From contig JAIELD010000010.1 of NCBI GenBank assembly GCA_019753285.1, positions 1 to 58,079 on the forward strand: a stretch of 58,079 nt of DNA. The letters run 5' to 3'. This document shows positions 27,377 through 34,833 of the stretch, one piece after another (the first letter of the stretch is position 1; every line of letters begins with the position of its first letter). The DNA comes from Beijerinckiaceae bacterium. Lineage in GTDB: Bacteria > Pseudomonadota > Alphaproteobacteria > Rhizobiales > Beijerinckiaceae. The notes beneath the pieces are model-generated. The model did not search any database. It saw only the letters and a list, made by a program, of their open reading frames with translations, and was not told the origin of the DNA. The position numbers and the translations under genes are program-made.

Positions 27377-28402
27377 ATGGATCAAGGCCGCATGGCGGTG
27401 GGCCGGCAGCGGTCGCGGCTAGCACCTCGCTGCCTTTGCGTTCTGATGCTCGCAGCCTTGGCCTGTCTCGCCCAGACGCCGGCTCGGGCGCAGAGCTGCA
27501 GCGTGTCCTCGGCGTCCGGCAGCTATGGCGCGGTCGATGTCCTCGCCGGCGCGGCCGTCGATGTCACCACGACCTTTACGGTGAACTGCGTCGGCCTTCC
27601 CCTTTTCACCGTTGGCATCTGTGTGCAGATCAACGAAGGAACGCCCAATTCAAGCCCGTCGATCCGCAGCATGGCGAACGGCGCGGCGAGCGCCGCGCAC
27701 GAACTTTATGCAAATGCGGCGCGTACGCAGGTCTGGGGCTCCTGGGGCTATGGCACCACCAGCTATGGCGGCGGCGGGGTCGCCTACAATCTGGGGCTTT
27801 CGGTGCTGGGAAGCGGCAGCCACACCTTCACGCTCTATGGCAGGTTCAAGGCCGGCCAGCAGACCACCCCGACCGGGACCTATACGTGGAGTTCCGCCTC
27901 GCCGCATATCGCCTATGGCTATGGCGCGACGACCTGCGCGACGCAGCCCGCCGGCGGCACGGCCAACGCCGGGGCGTCAAGCTGGACGGCGACGGTGCAG
28001 CCCAATTGCCTGATCTCGGCAGCGAACCTCAATTTCGGCACGGTCGGAATCATCGCCTCCAACATCGATGCGCTCGGCAGCATCGGTCTCCAATGCACCA
28101 GCAACTCGCCATGGGCGGTATCGCTCGATAACGGCCTCAACGCCAGTGGCAGCCAACGCCGCATGCGGCTCGGGGCCACCGGCAGCTACATTTCATATGG
28201 TCTTTATGTCGACGCCGCGCGCAGCGCCGCATGGCAGGCGACCAGTTCACCATTGGCCTGCACCAGCGGGGCCGGCACCTGCCTGCTCGGCGTCGGCACG
28301 GGCGGCGCGCAGATAGGATCGGTCTACGCACGCGTTCCTCCGCAGGCCACGCCGGCCGTCGGAGCGTATAGCGATACGGTCGTGATGACGGTCAATTACT
28401 GA
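27377..28402 (+). CDS. Secreted pilus subunit with two spore-coat-U domains
   Basis: 341 residues. The signal peptide ends near ARAQ, followed by two SCPU (spore coat protein U) domains: ~40-195 (beginning CSVSSASG) and ~205-341 (CLISAANLNFG to VVMTVNY). Paired cysteines and the terminal beta strand fit donor-strand exchange subunits of Csu-type pili. It is convergent with the usher gene (8 bases between stops), not co-directional as csuE is in Acinetobacter. Two domains suggest a tip adhesin or adaptor. The role is inferred from family and context. Confidence 0.8.
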   Translation: MDQGRMAVGRQRSRLAPRCLCVLMLAALACLAQTPARAQSCSVSSASGSYGAVDVLAGAAVDVTTTFTVNCVGLPLFTVGICVQINEGTPNSSPSIRSMANGAASAAHELYANAARTQVWGSWGYGTTSYGGGGVAYNLGLSVLGSGSHTFTLYGRFKAGQQTTPTGTYTWSSASPHIAYGYGATTCATQPAGGTANAGASSWTATVQPNCLISAANLNFGTVGIIASNIDALGSIGLQCTSNSPWAVSLDNGLNASGSQRRMRLGATGSYISYGLYVDAARSAAWQATSSPLACTSGAGTCLLGVGTGGAQIGSVYARVPPQATPAVGAYSDTVVMTVNY

Positions 28403-28410
28403 TCGAGCGC

Positions 28411-30837
28411 TCACTGCCGCGCCGTCCGGCAGATTTGCGGTGGCAGGCGCACCTGCGCGCCGGGTTTCGCCTCAAAGGCGAATTCCGCCCTGCAGGAGCC
28501 GTCCGGCAGGTCGATCGTCACGCTGTTCGCGCCCGACAATCTGCGCAGGAAAGCCTCGCCATCATAGCCGATGATGAATGTCTCGCCGGTCGAGGACATG
28601 CCAGCGGCGCCGGCCGGAGCGGCCCGGCCATCCGCCAGCATGAAGGGCACCAGCGCCGCGTCTGCGAGGCTGCGGACCTGGAAATCGACGCTCACGCCCG
28701 CTCGGTCGGCCGGCACGGCGAAATCCTTGACCCGCTCGAGCTCGAGATCGACCGGCAAGGCGGCAGGGTCGATGCTGACGCGGTTCTTCTGATAGGAGCG
28801 CAGCGTCGGCACGAGCAGCACGCCGTTGGCGTCGGTGCGACCGACCGGGCGGTTCTCGTTGAAGACTGCGACACCGGGAGCGCCAACTCTGACGAGCGCA
28901 AACCCGTCATCGACCCAGTTGGTCGCGAAGACTTCGCCATCCATGGCGGCGATCGCGCCACGCAGGCCGAGCGACCCGTTGCCATGGCTCCGGTCCTGTC
29001 CGACGCTCGCCTGCACCACGCCGTAGCGCGATCGATACGCGGCGGACGCCTCGCGGTAGGTCGAGCCGCCCTCGCCATCGTGCAGACGCCAGCCGTAATC
29101 GCCGATCTCCTGTCCGAGCGTGCGCACGGCGTCAGCGGCGAAGGTCGTGCCGCCACGGCTGCGCGAGACCGACGCCGAAACCGACGCCGCTGGCCCGAGC
29201 GGCATGCTGAAGCCGACGAACAGGCCTGAAGTCCCGCGCGCCGCCGCATCATGGAACAGCGTTGCGTAGAACGATGCGCCCCTCGGAAGCGAGCGGGAAT
29301 AGGACGCGCTGAGCAGATGTGAAACATGGCCGGACCCATCCCGCAGGTGGATATAGCTCGCGCCAAGGCTCGATTCCCGATCGAGGGGGAGCGGAGCGCT
29401 GAAGGTGATGCGGTCGATGGCGCGCGGCAGCCTGGCGCTGGCAAAAAGCGCCGCGTTCGATCCATATCCCAGGCCCTGCCCGCCGCCATAGGCGAGGGTG
29501 CCGAAAACATCCTGTGTCGGAGCGCTGCGGCTCGCCATGCGGGCGGTGACCGAGGCGAGATCGTCGAATGCGGAGAAGCTGCGCTGCGAGCTGACGCTGA
29601 CATTCACTTGCAGCAGCTTTGTTTCCCAGGCGGCGTAACCTAGAAAACCGGAGCCGCTTCGGCCGCTGCTGGCCGCTGCGGCAAGCGTCGCCGCGCCGAT
29701 GCTGCCCGTGACGAACGCCGCGCCAAGCCCTGCATTGACGAGACCGCCGCCCGCCTCGGCATGCGCCAGCCCGGTGATCGCATCGGTGAGGCCGCCCCTG
29801 AAGCTCGCGGAGCCGACCGGCGTCCGCACATAGGCGTCGTCGCCCGCGCCATAGGCGAGGCGGGGGAGCCCGCCCTCGACCGACCATTCCGTTCGTCCTT
29901 GGGCGAGCAGATTCGCGGTGGCAAAGAACGGCAAGTCAGTCTTCGTTTCGCGCCCTGCGGCGTCGCGGATGACGAGCTGGGCGTTACCCGCGCCGGAGAC
30001 CACGGGAATGTTGGTCACGGAAAACGGCCCCGTGCCGACTGATTGCGAGAAGGTCCTGATGCTGTTGACGTAGACCTCCACGGTCGAGGGTACGCCGGCG
30101 GTGCCGCCGAGCGACGGCAGCGGGGTCGTGACGAGATCGGGTCGCAAGGCGAAATTCCGCTGCGCCTGCAGCCCGCCCAGCCTGATCGGCCGTGTCCAGG
30201 CAAGGCCGCCACCGATCGCATCGCCGGCCCGGTAGGTGACGAGGCTCTGCTCGTCCGAATAGCGCCAGGCGGTGTCGAGCCTCAGCACCCCGGGCGATCG
30301 CCCGGCGATCGAGCGGGCGATGGCGGATTGCTCGATCGTGCCGTAGGGAGAAAACACCCGGCCTTCCAGCGTCAGCGAGGTGCCCGTGAAGGCGGCGAAG
30401 CGCGATGGATTGCCGAAGGTCGCCAGCCCGTCATAGTTGAGCACCATGCCCCAGGACCGCGCCGAGGGCGTTCCCGGCTCCGCTAGGGGCGAAAGATCGA
30501 AGGTCTGCGGCTTGCGGGCGGCGTCGGTCGCGCTCAGCCGCACTGTTTGCGTGCGCTCCACATATTCGTGCGCGACGCCGGGCAAGGCATCGAGAAAGGT
30601 GATGGTGTCGGGCGCGCCGGGCTCTGCCAGGCGAAGGCCTATCTCTTCGATCTCGCGCCGCGTCGCGGCGAGTCGGCCATCCTCCATGCGCAGGAAGCTG
30701 CCGATCACCCTGGCGGGCTCGCCGTTGAGCATCACCTCGAGCTGGAGGTTTTGCGGTTCGGCGGCATCGATCGGACGCGCAGCGACCGGAGCGAGGATGA
30801 GCAGAAGCGTCAGGCATGCCCGGCGGCGCGTATCCAC
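28411..30837 (-). CDS. Outer-membrane fimbrial usher (CsuD/PapC-like)
   Basis: 808 residues from GTG 30837. A signal peptide (LLLILAPVAARPIDA) is followed by the N-terminal chaperone-binding domain (QLEVMLNGEP...), a long beta-barrel region with a plug-type segment around VEVYVNSIRTF and TNIPVVSGAGNAQLVIRD, and a C-terminal domain with FIIGYDGEAFLRRL. The usher is the pore through which pilus subunits are assembled. The start lies 4 bases after the chaperone stop, so translation is probably coupled; no strong Shine-Dalgarno is visible. Confidence 0.88.
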   Translation of the reverse strand: MDTRRRACLTLLLILAPVAARPIDAAEPQNLQLEVMLNGEPARVIGSFLRMEDGRLAATRREIEEIGLRLAEPGAPDTITFLDALPGVAHEYVERTQTVRLSATDAARKPQTFDLSPLAEPGTPSARSWGMVLNYDGLATFGNPSRFAAFTGTSLTLEGRVFSPYGTIEQSAIARSIAGRSPGVLRLDTAWRYSDEQSLVTYRAGDAIGGGLAWTRPIRLGGLQAQRNFALRPDLVTTPLPSLGGTAGVPSTVEVYVNSIRTFSQSVGTGPFSVTNIPVVSGAGNAQLVIRDAAGRETKTDLPFFATANLLAQGRTEWSVEGGLPRLAYGAGDDAYVRTPVGSASFRGGLTDAITGLAHAEAGGGLVNAGLGAAFVTGSIGAATLAAAASSGRSGSGFLGYAAWETKLLQVNVSVSSQRSFSAFDDLASVTARMASRSAPTQDVFGTLAYGGGQGLGYGSNAALFASARLPRAIDRITFSAPLPLDRESSLGASYIHLRDGSGHVSHLLSASYSRSLPRGASFYATLFHDAAARGTSGLFVGFSMPLGPAASVSASVSRSRGGTTFAADAVRTLGQEIGDYGWRLHDGEGGSTYREASAAYRSRYGVVQASVGQDRSHGNGSLGLRGAIAAMDGEVFATNWVDDGFALVRVGAPGVAVFNENRPVGRTDANGVLLVPTLRSYQKNRVSIDPAALPVDLELERVKDFAVPADRAGVSVDFQVRSLADAALVPFMLADGRAAPAGAAGMSSTGETFIIGYDGEAFLRRLSGANSVTIDLPDGSCRAEFAFEAKPGAQVRLPPQICRTARQ

Positions 30838-30841
30838 GGCG

Positions 30842-31561
30842 TCATTGGCTGACCGCGCGCAGCGGGCCCTTGTCCGTTTCGGCGGAGATCGAGATGGGCC
30901 CTTTCAGCGTAAGGCCTGCCGCCTGTGGCAGAGGCCAGCTCATGGCGGAGCGTCCGAGCACATAGCCGATCAGCCCCTTGCCGAACGAGAGCGTGCGGCC
31001 GCTCGCGTCCTTCAGGTTGAGCGCCGCGATGCGCACGCGCTCATCGCCGGAATTTTCTGCCGCAAGAGCGACCGCCTGACCTTGCCGGCGTACCGACCAG
31101 GTGACCTTTGAGGCGGTGATGCGCGGATCGCGGAAAAAGACCGGAATCGACTGGCGGATCAGCAGATTGACCGCCTGGGCGGGCCTGCGGCGCTGGTCGG
31201 GGAGCTGATCGACGATGACGCGGTAGCTCTCCTCGCGCTGGACCGCCGCTTTCGTCACGCGCACGATGCGGATGACATAATCGGCTCCCGGCGCCAGCGT
31301 CACGGCGGGTGGCGACGCGACGACGTCCGAGGTCGGCTCCAGCGTTTCCTGCCCGCCCGACTGCGACCAGCGCTGGACGCGGGTCTGCACGGCGATCTCG
31401 GTGTCCGCTCCGTTGTGCAGGGTCAGCGTTCCTGCAGCAGCCGGGCTGTTCATCTCGAGCAGGATCGGCTCGACGCGAAGCTGCGCCGCGTGAACACCGG
31501 TCTGGGCGACGAGGGCGGCATGGCAAAGCGCCAATGCGGTGGTGGCGAGGCGATGTCTCAT
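30842..31561 (-). CDS. Periplasmic pilus chaperone (CsuC/PapD-like)
   Basis: 239 residues from ATG 31561, chosen over the TGATG-coupled ATG at 31588 because AGGAAGG lies 9 bases upstream. A signal peptide precedes QLRVEPILLEMNSP, the typical first strand of PapD-like chaperones. SYRVIVDQLPDQ and LLIRQSIPVFFR supply the conserved strand with the subunit-binding basic residue, and the second immunoglobulin domain follows. It folds pilin subunits and delivers them to the usher encoded next. Confidence 0.88.
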   Translation of the reverse strand: MRHRLATTALALCHAALVAQTGVHAAQLRVEPILLEMNSPAAAGTLTLHNGADTEIAVQTRVQRWSQSGGQETLEPTSDVVASPPAVTLAPGADYVIRIVRVTKAAVQREESYRVIVDQLPDQRRRPAQAVNLLIRQSIPVFFRDPRITASKVTWSVRRQGQAVALAAENSGDERVRIAALNLKDASGRTLSFGKGLIGYVLGRSAMSWPLPQAAGLTLKGPISISAETDKGPLRAVSQ

Positions 31562-31587
31562 CGGTTCGAACCTTCCTGTTTCGCGCA

Positions 31588-32181
31588 TCAGTAGGTGATC
31601 GTCATCGTGACGGTGTCGACATAGACTCCCGGCGCGGGGGCGGTCGCATTGACCGGAGCGCGGCCATAGATGTTGATCGACTGGGCAGAGCCGTTGCCTG
31701 TTCCGAGATAGCAGGAGTTGGCGGATGCGCAGGTCGTGCTGCTTGCCGAGGTCGTCCAGGCCTGCGTGCGTCCTGAATCGACGTAGAGATTGTAGTTGAG
31801 GTAATTGGCGCCGCTTTTCATGCGCCGCTGCGTGACAAGCACGTTGCTGCCATTGTCCATGCCGATCGCGTAAGGGCTGCCGGTGGTGCAGGTCACAGAC
31901 GTCGTCGTGCTGGCGTCGATGTTGCCGGCCACCAGCGCGGTGCCGGCATTGGTGCCGAAATCGAGCGTAGCCGCGTTGATCGTGCAGGACGCGGTGATGG
32001 TGATCTGCACCGTAAGGCTCGCCGTGGCGGTGCCGGCTTGCGCCTCGCCGCACAGAAGCGACGCCATGGCGAAGGCAAGCATCGATCTCGTAACGATCCG
32101 TGTCTTGCAGATCATTGTCTTGTAGATCGTCGTTTTGCAGATCGTCGTTTTACAAACTGCCATCTTGCAAATCCGTGTCAT
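31588..32181 (-). CDS. Major pilin-like subunit, single spore-coat-U domain
   Basis: 197 residues from ATG 32181, supported by AGGG 5 bases upstream; GTG 32196 and ATG 32115 are weaker alternatives. A hydrophobic signal segment (SMLAFAMASLLCGEAQA) is followed by an SCPU domain from ASLTVQITITASC to TVTMTITY, with paired cysteines. This is the CsuA/B-type rod subunit. The n-region before the hydrophobic core is unusually long (~37 residues) and consists of five pentapeptide repeats (I/V-C/Y-K-x-x), encoded by 15-base DNA repeats. The gene leads the chaperone-usher operon. Confidence 0.8.
   Translation of the reverse strand: MTRICKMAVCKTTICKTTIYKTMICKTRIVTRSMLAFAMASLLCGEAQAGTATASLTVQITITASCTINAATLDFGTNAGTALVAGNIDASTTTSVTCTTGSPYAIGMDNGSNVLVTQRRMKSGANYLNYNLYVDSGRTQAWTTSASSTTCASANSCYLGTGNGSAQSINIYGRAPVNATAPAPGVYVDTVTMTITY
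32100..32174 (-). repeat. Five tandem 15-base repeats in pilin signal region
   Basis: Units begin at 32100, 32115, 32130, 32145 and 32160; the consensus on the plus strand is close to TCGTCTTGCAGATCG. Because the unit is a multiple of three, copy-number change would keep the frame. The repeats encode pentapeptides with Cys and Lys in front of the hydrophobic signal core. Confidence 0.7.
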
Positions 32182-32355
32182 GAAATCCCTCGGCACGTCA
32201 TGGGCGCTTCAATATCAAAATACAACTATAGGTAGAGTATTGAGAAATCGTTAACCATGATCGGCGAGAAGCGGTTATGCGCGGCCGCCAGCGTCGTGAT
32301 CACATTTGCGTCGCACGCCTTGTTCGCGTGCCTCGCGCCGCTATAGTGGATAGGC

Positions 32356-33132
32356 ATGACCTATTGCCTTGGGATTATTCTGCCGTCCGGCCTCATTCTC
32401 GCGTCTGATTCCCGGTCGAGCGCCGGCGTCGATCAGATCGCCCTCGTTAAAAAGCTCAACCTGTTTCAAAAGCCTGGCGAACGCGTCATCGCGATCCTCT
32501 CCGCCGGCAATCTGGCGACGACACAGGCGGTGGTGACGACGCTCCAGCAGCAACTCGATCTTGCAAAGGATAGTGCAAGGGAAGCCGTAGGCTTTGCGAA
32601 GCCCGACATCATGAGCGCGTGCACCATGTTCGACGTGGCGCAGATCGTCGGCGATCAGCTGCGCGCCATCATCCAGGAGAACAAGAGCTACGTTCAGGCC
32701 TATGGCGATCCGGATGCGAGCTTTCTCGTCGGCGGGCAGATCAAGGGCGAGCCACACCGCCTGTTCCAGGTCTATTCGGCCGGCAATTTCGTCGAGGCGA
32801 CGGCGAGAACGCGCTTCTTCCAGCTTGGCGAGACGAAATACGGCAAGCCGATCCTCGACCGGGCACTGCATGCGACGAGCGAACTCGACGAGGCGGCGAA
32901 GCTCGCATTGCTCTCCTTCGACGCGACCATCCGCAGCAATCTTTCCGTCGCGCCGCCGATCGACATGCTCACCTATGTGACTGACAGCTTCTCGGCTGCG
33001 AGCCTCGCCCTGTTCGACACGCAGAACGCCTATTGGAATTCGCTGCAGGAGCAATACAGCGACGGCCTTTCTCAGCTTGTGAGGAGCCTGCCGCCGCCGG
33101 CGCAGGATGTCATCTCTCCGACGCTGACCTGA
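32356..33132 (+). CDS. Anbu, bacterial proteasome-like peptidase
   Basis: 258 residues beginning MTYCLGIILPSGLILASDSR, the hallmark of Anbu (ancestral beta subunit); after removal of Met, Thr 2 would be the catalytic nucleophile. SAGNLATTQAV and FLVGGQIKGEP follow the Ntn-hydrolase fold. Anbu is usually clustered with an alpha-E protein, an ATP-grasp protein and a transglutaminase-like protein; none is here. Instead it is 45 bases upstream of two Rieske-fused enzymes on the same strand, with GGAG before the next start, so the three may share a transcript. The substrate is unknown. Confidence 0.85.
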   Translation: MTYCLGIILPSGLILASDSRSSAGVDQIALVKKLNLFQKPGERVIAILSAGNLATTQAVVTTLQQQLDLAKDSAREAVGFAKPDIMSACTMFDVAQIVGDQLRAIIQENKSYVQAYGDPDASFLVGGQIKGEPHRLFQVYSAGNFVEATARTRFFQLGETKYGKPILDRALHATSELDEAAKLALLSFDATIRSNLSVAPPIDMLTYVTDSFSAASLALFDTQNAYWNSLQEQYSDGLSQLVRSLPPPAQDVISPTLT

Positions 33133-33177
33133 TCTAACCCCTTCAATGGCGCCGAACGGGCCGGAGCAGACCATCCC

Positions 33178-34794
33178 ATGAACAGGATCGCCATCAAACG
33201 GCTCGAAGACCTCAACGACCGGGAACCGGCCTACGCGCTCGTCGGAGAGGTCGATCTGGTCGTGGTGCGTCACGACGAGGCCGTATCGGTGTTCTACGGT
33301 CGTTGCCTGCATCGCGGCGCTCTGCTCGCGGATGGCCATGTGCGCGGCGACAACCTCATCTGCGGCGTGCATGACTGGGATTATCGGCTCGACAGCGGCG
33401 TCAGCGAATACAACAACGCTGAGGCGCTGCCGAAATTCATGTCATGGATCGAAACCGGTGAGGTGCTGGTCGATGCGGACGAAATCGACGGCTGGGCCGA
33501 GCGCAACCCGCAGCCCTACAAGCGTGACGAGTATCAGGGCCTCTACGCCGATCCGCATGGAACCGAGGACGAAACCGACGTCAAGCTGATTCAGGGCTAT
33601 GCCAGGGATGGTCTCAGCAAGGTCGGCCATCATGGTGTCGTCGATGCGATGGGTGTGCCGGGGCACCTGCTGCCCAAATGGGACGACGTCCAGTTCGTCA
33701 CCGCGCAGCTTGCCCGGATGCCGCTGCTCGACGACGAGCCGGTCGGCACCGATGTCGTGATCGGCCGCCATGCGCAGAAGCCGCTGCTGCTCGCCATCCC
33801 GCTCCTCATCTCCGACATGAGCTTCGGCTCGCTGTCGCAATCGGCCAAGGTTGCGCTGGCGCTCGGGGCCGAGCAGGTCGGCACGGGCATCTGCTCCGGC
33901 GAGGGCGGCATGCTTGCCGAGGAGCAGGCGGCCAACAGCCGCTATTTCTACGAGCTTGCGTCCGCGCGTTTCGGGTTCTCGTGGGACAAGATCGATCGCG
34001 TGCAGGCCTTTCACTTCAAGGGCGGGCAGGGGGCGAAGACCGGAACCGGCGGACATCTGCCGGGCGAAAAGGTCAAGGGCAAGATCGCCGAGGTGCGCGG
34101 ACTGCGCGAGGGCGAGCCTGCCATCTCACCGGCGCGTTTCCCTGACTGGACGGAGATATCGCAGATCAGGGATTTCGCGGATCAGGTCCGCGAGCGCACC
34201 GGCGGCATTCCGATCGGCTACAAGCTGTCGGCGCAGCATATCGAGAAGGATATCGACGCGGCGCTTGAGGTCGGCGTCGACTACATCATTCTCGACGGAC
34301 GCGGCGGCGGCACCGGTGCGGCGCCGATCCTGTTTCGAAACAACATCTCGGTACCGACCATGCCCGCGCTAGCGCGGGCGCGGCGGCATCTCGACCGGAT
34401 GGAGCGCCGCGACGTGACGCTCATCATCACCGGCGGGCTGCGCAAGCCGGAGGATTTCGCCAAGGCGATGGCGCTCGGCGCGGATGCGGTCGCGCTCTCC
34501 AACTCGGCCCTGCAGGCGATCGGCTGTCTCGGCATGCGCGCCTGCCACACCAACAATTGCCCCGTCGGCATCGCGACGCAAAAGCCGCACCTCGTCGATC
34601 GCCTCGTGGTCGATAAATCCGCGGCTCGGCTCGCGAATTTTCTCAAGGCGAGCGTCGAGCTGATGCAGGTGCTTGCGCGAGCCTGCGGGCATTCTCACCT
34701 CAACGCGTTCACCATCGACGATCTCACCACCTGGAAGATGGAGATGAGCCATCTCACCGGGGTCGCCTTCGGCGGCGTCGGGCTCGATGCGTGA
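33178..34794 (+). CDS. Rieske-glutamate synthase-like FMN oxidoreductase fusion
   Basis: 538 residues. Residues ~1-105 form a Rieske [2Fe-2S] domain with C-x-H and C-x2-H ligands (GRCLHRG, ICGVHDW). Residues ~130-530 match the FMN/3Fe-4S synthase domain of glutamate synthase: PLLISDMSFGSLSQSAK, ICSGEGGM, DGRGGGTGAAP (FMN) and C-x5-C-x4-C in CLGMRACHTNNCPVG for the iron-sulfur cluster. There is no glutaminase domain. It is an electron-transferring flavoenzyme whose substrate cannot be named. It pairs with the downstream gene, which also starts with a Rieske domain; the spacing is 39 bases with GAGGA before the next ATG. Confidence 0.85.
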   Translation: MNRIAIKRLEDLNDREPAYALVGEVDLVVVRHDEAVSVFYGRCLHRGALLADGHVRGDNLICGVHDWDYRLDSGVSEYNNAEALPKFMSWIETGEVLVDADEIDGWAERNPQPYKRDEYQGLYADPHGTEDETDVKLIQGYARDGLSKVGHHGVVDAMGVPGHLLPKWDDVQFVTAQLARMPLLDDEPVGTDVVIGRHAQKPLLLAIPLLISDMSFGSLSQSAKVALALGAEQVGTGICSGEGGMLAEEQAANSRYFYELASARFGFSWDKIDRVQAFHFKGGQGAKTGTGGHLPGEKVKGKIAEVRGLREGEPAISPARFPDWTEISQIRDFADQVRERTGGIPIGYKLSAQHIEKDIDAALEVGVDYIILDGRGGGTGAAPILFRNNISVPTMPALARARRHLDRMERRDVTLIITGGLRKPEDFAKAMALGADAVALSNSALQAIGCLGMRACHTNNCPVGIATQKPHLVDRLVVDKSAARLANFLKASVELMQVLARACGHSHLNAFTIDDLTTWKMEMSHLTGVAFGGVGLDA

Positions 34795-34833
34795 CTTTCA
34801 ATATGCGGCAAAACCGATCAGTGAGGAACGACC

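Noticed and set aside
25705..27378. Long minus-strand open frame (557 codons) antisense to copD
   Set aside because: Its product is rich in Arg, Glu, Asp and His repeats typical of the antisense of GC-rich coding DNA; the plus strand encodes recognisable CopD helices.
31560..31575. TCGGTTCGAACC resembling a tRNA T-loop
   Set aside because: No acceptor or anticodon stem can be built around it; it lies in the pilus chaperone leader.
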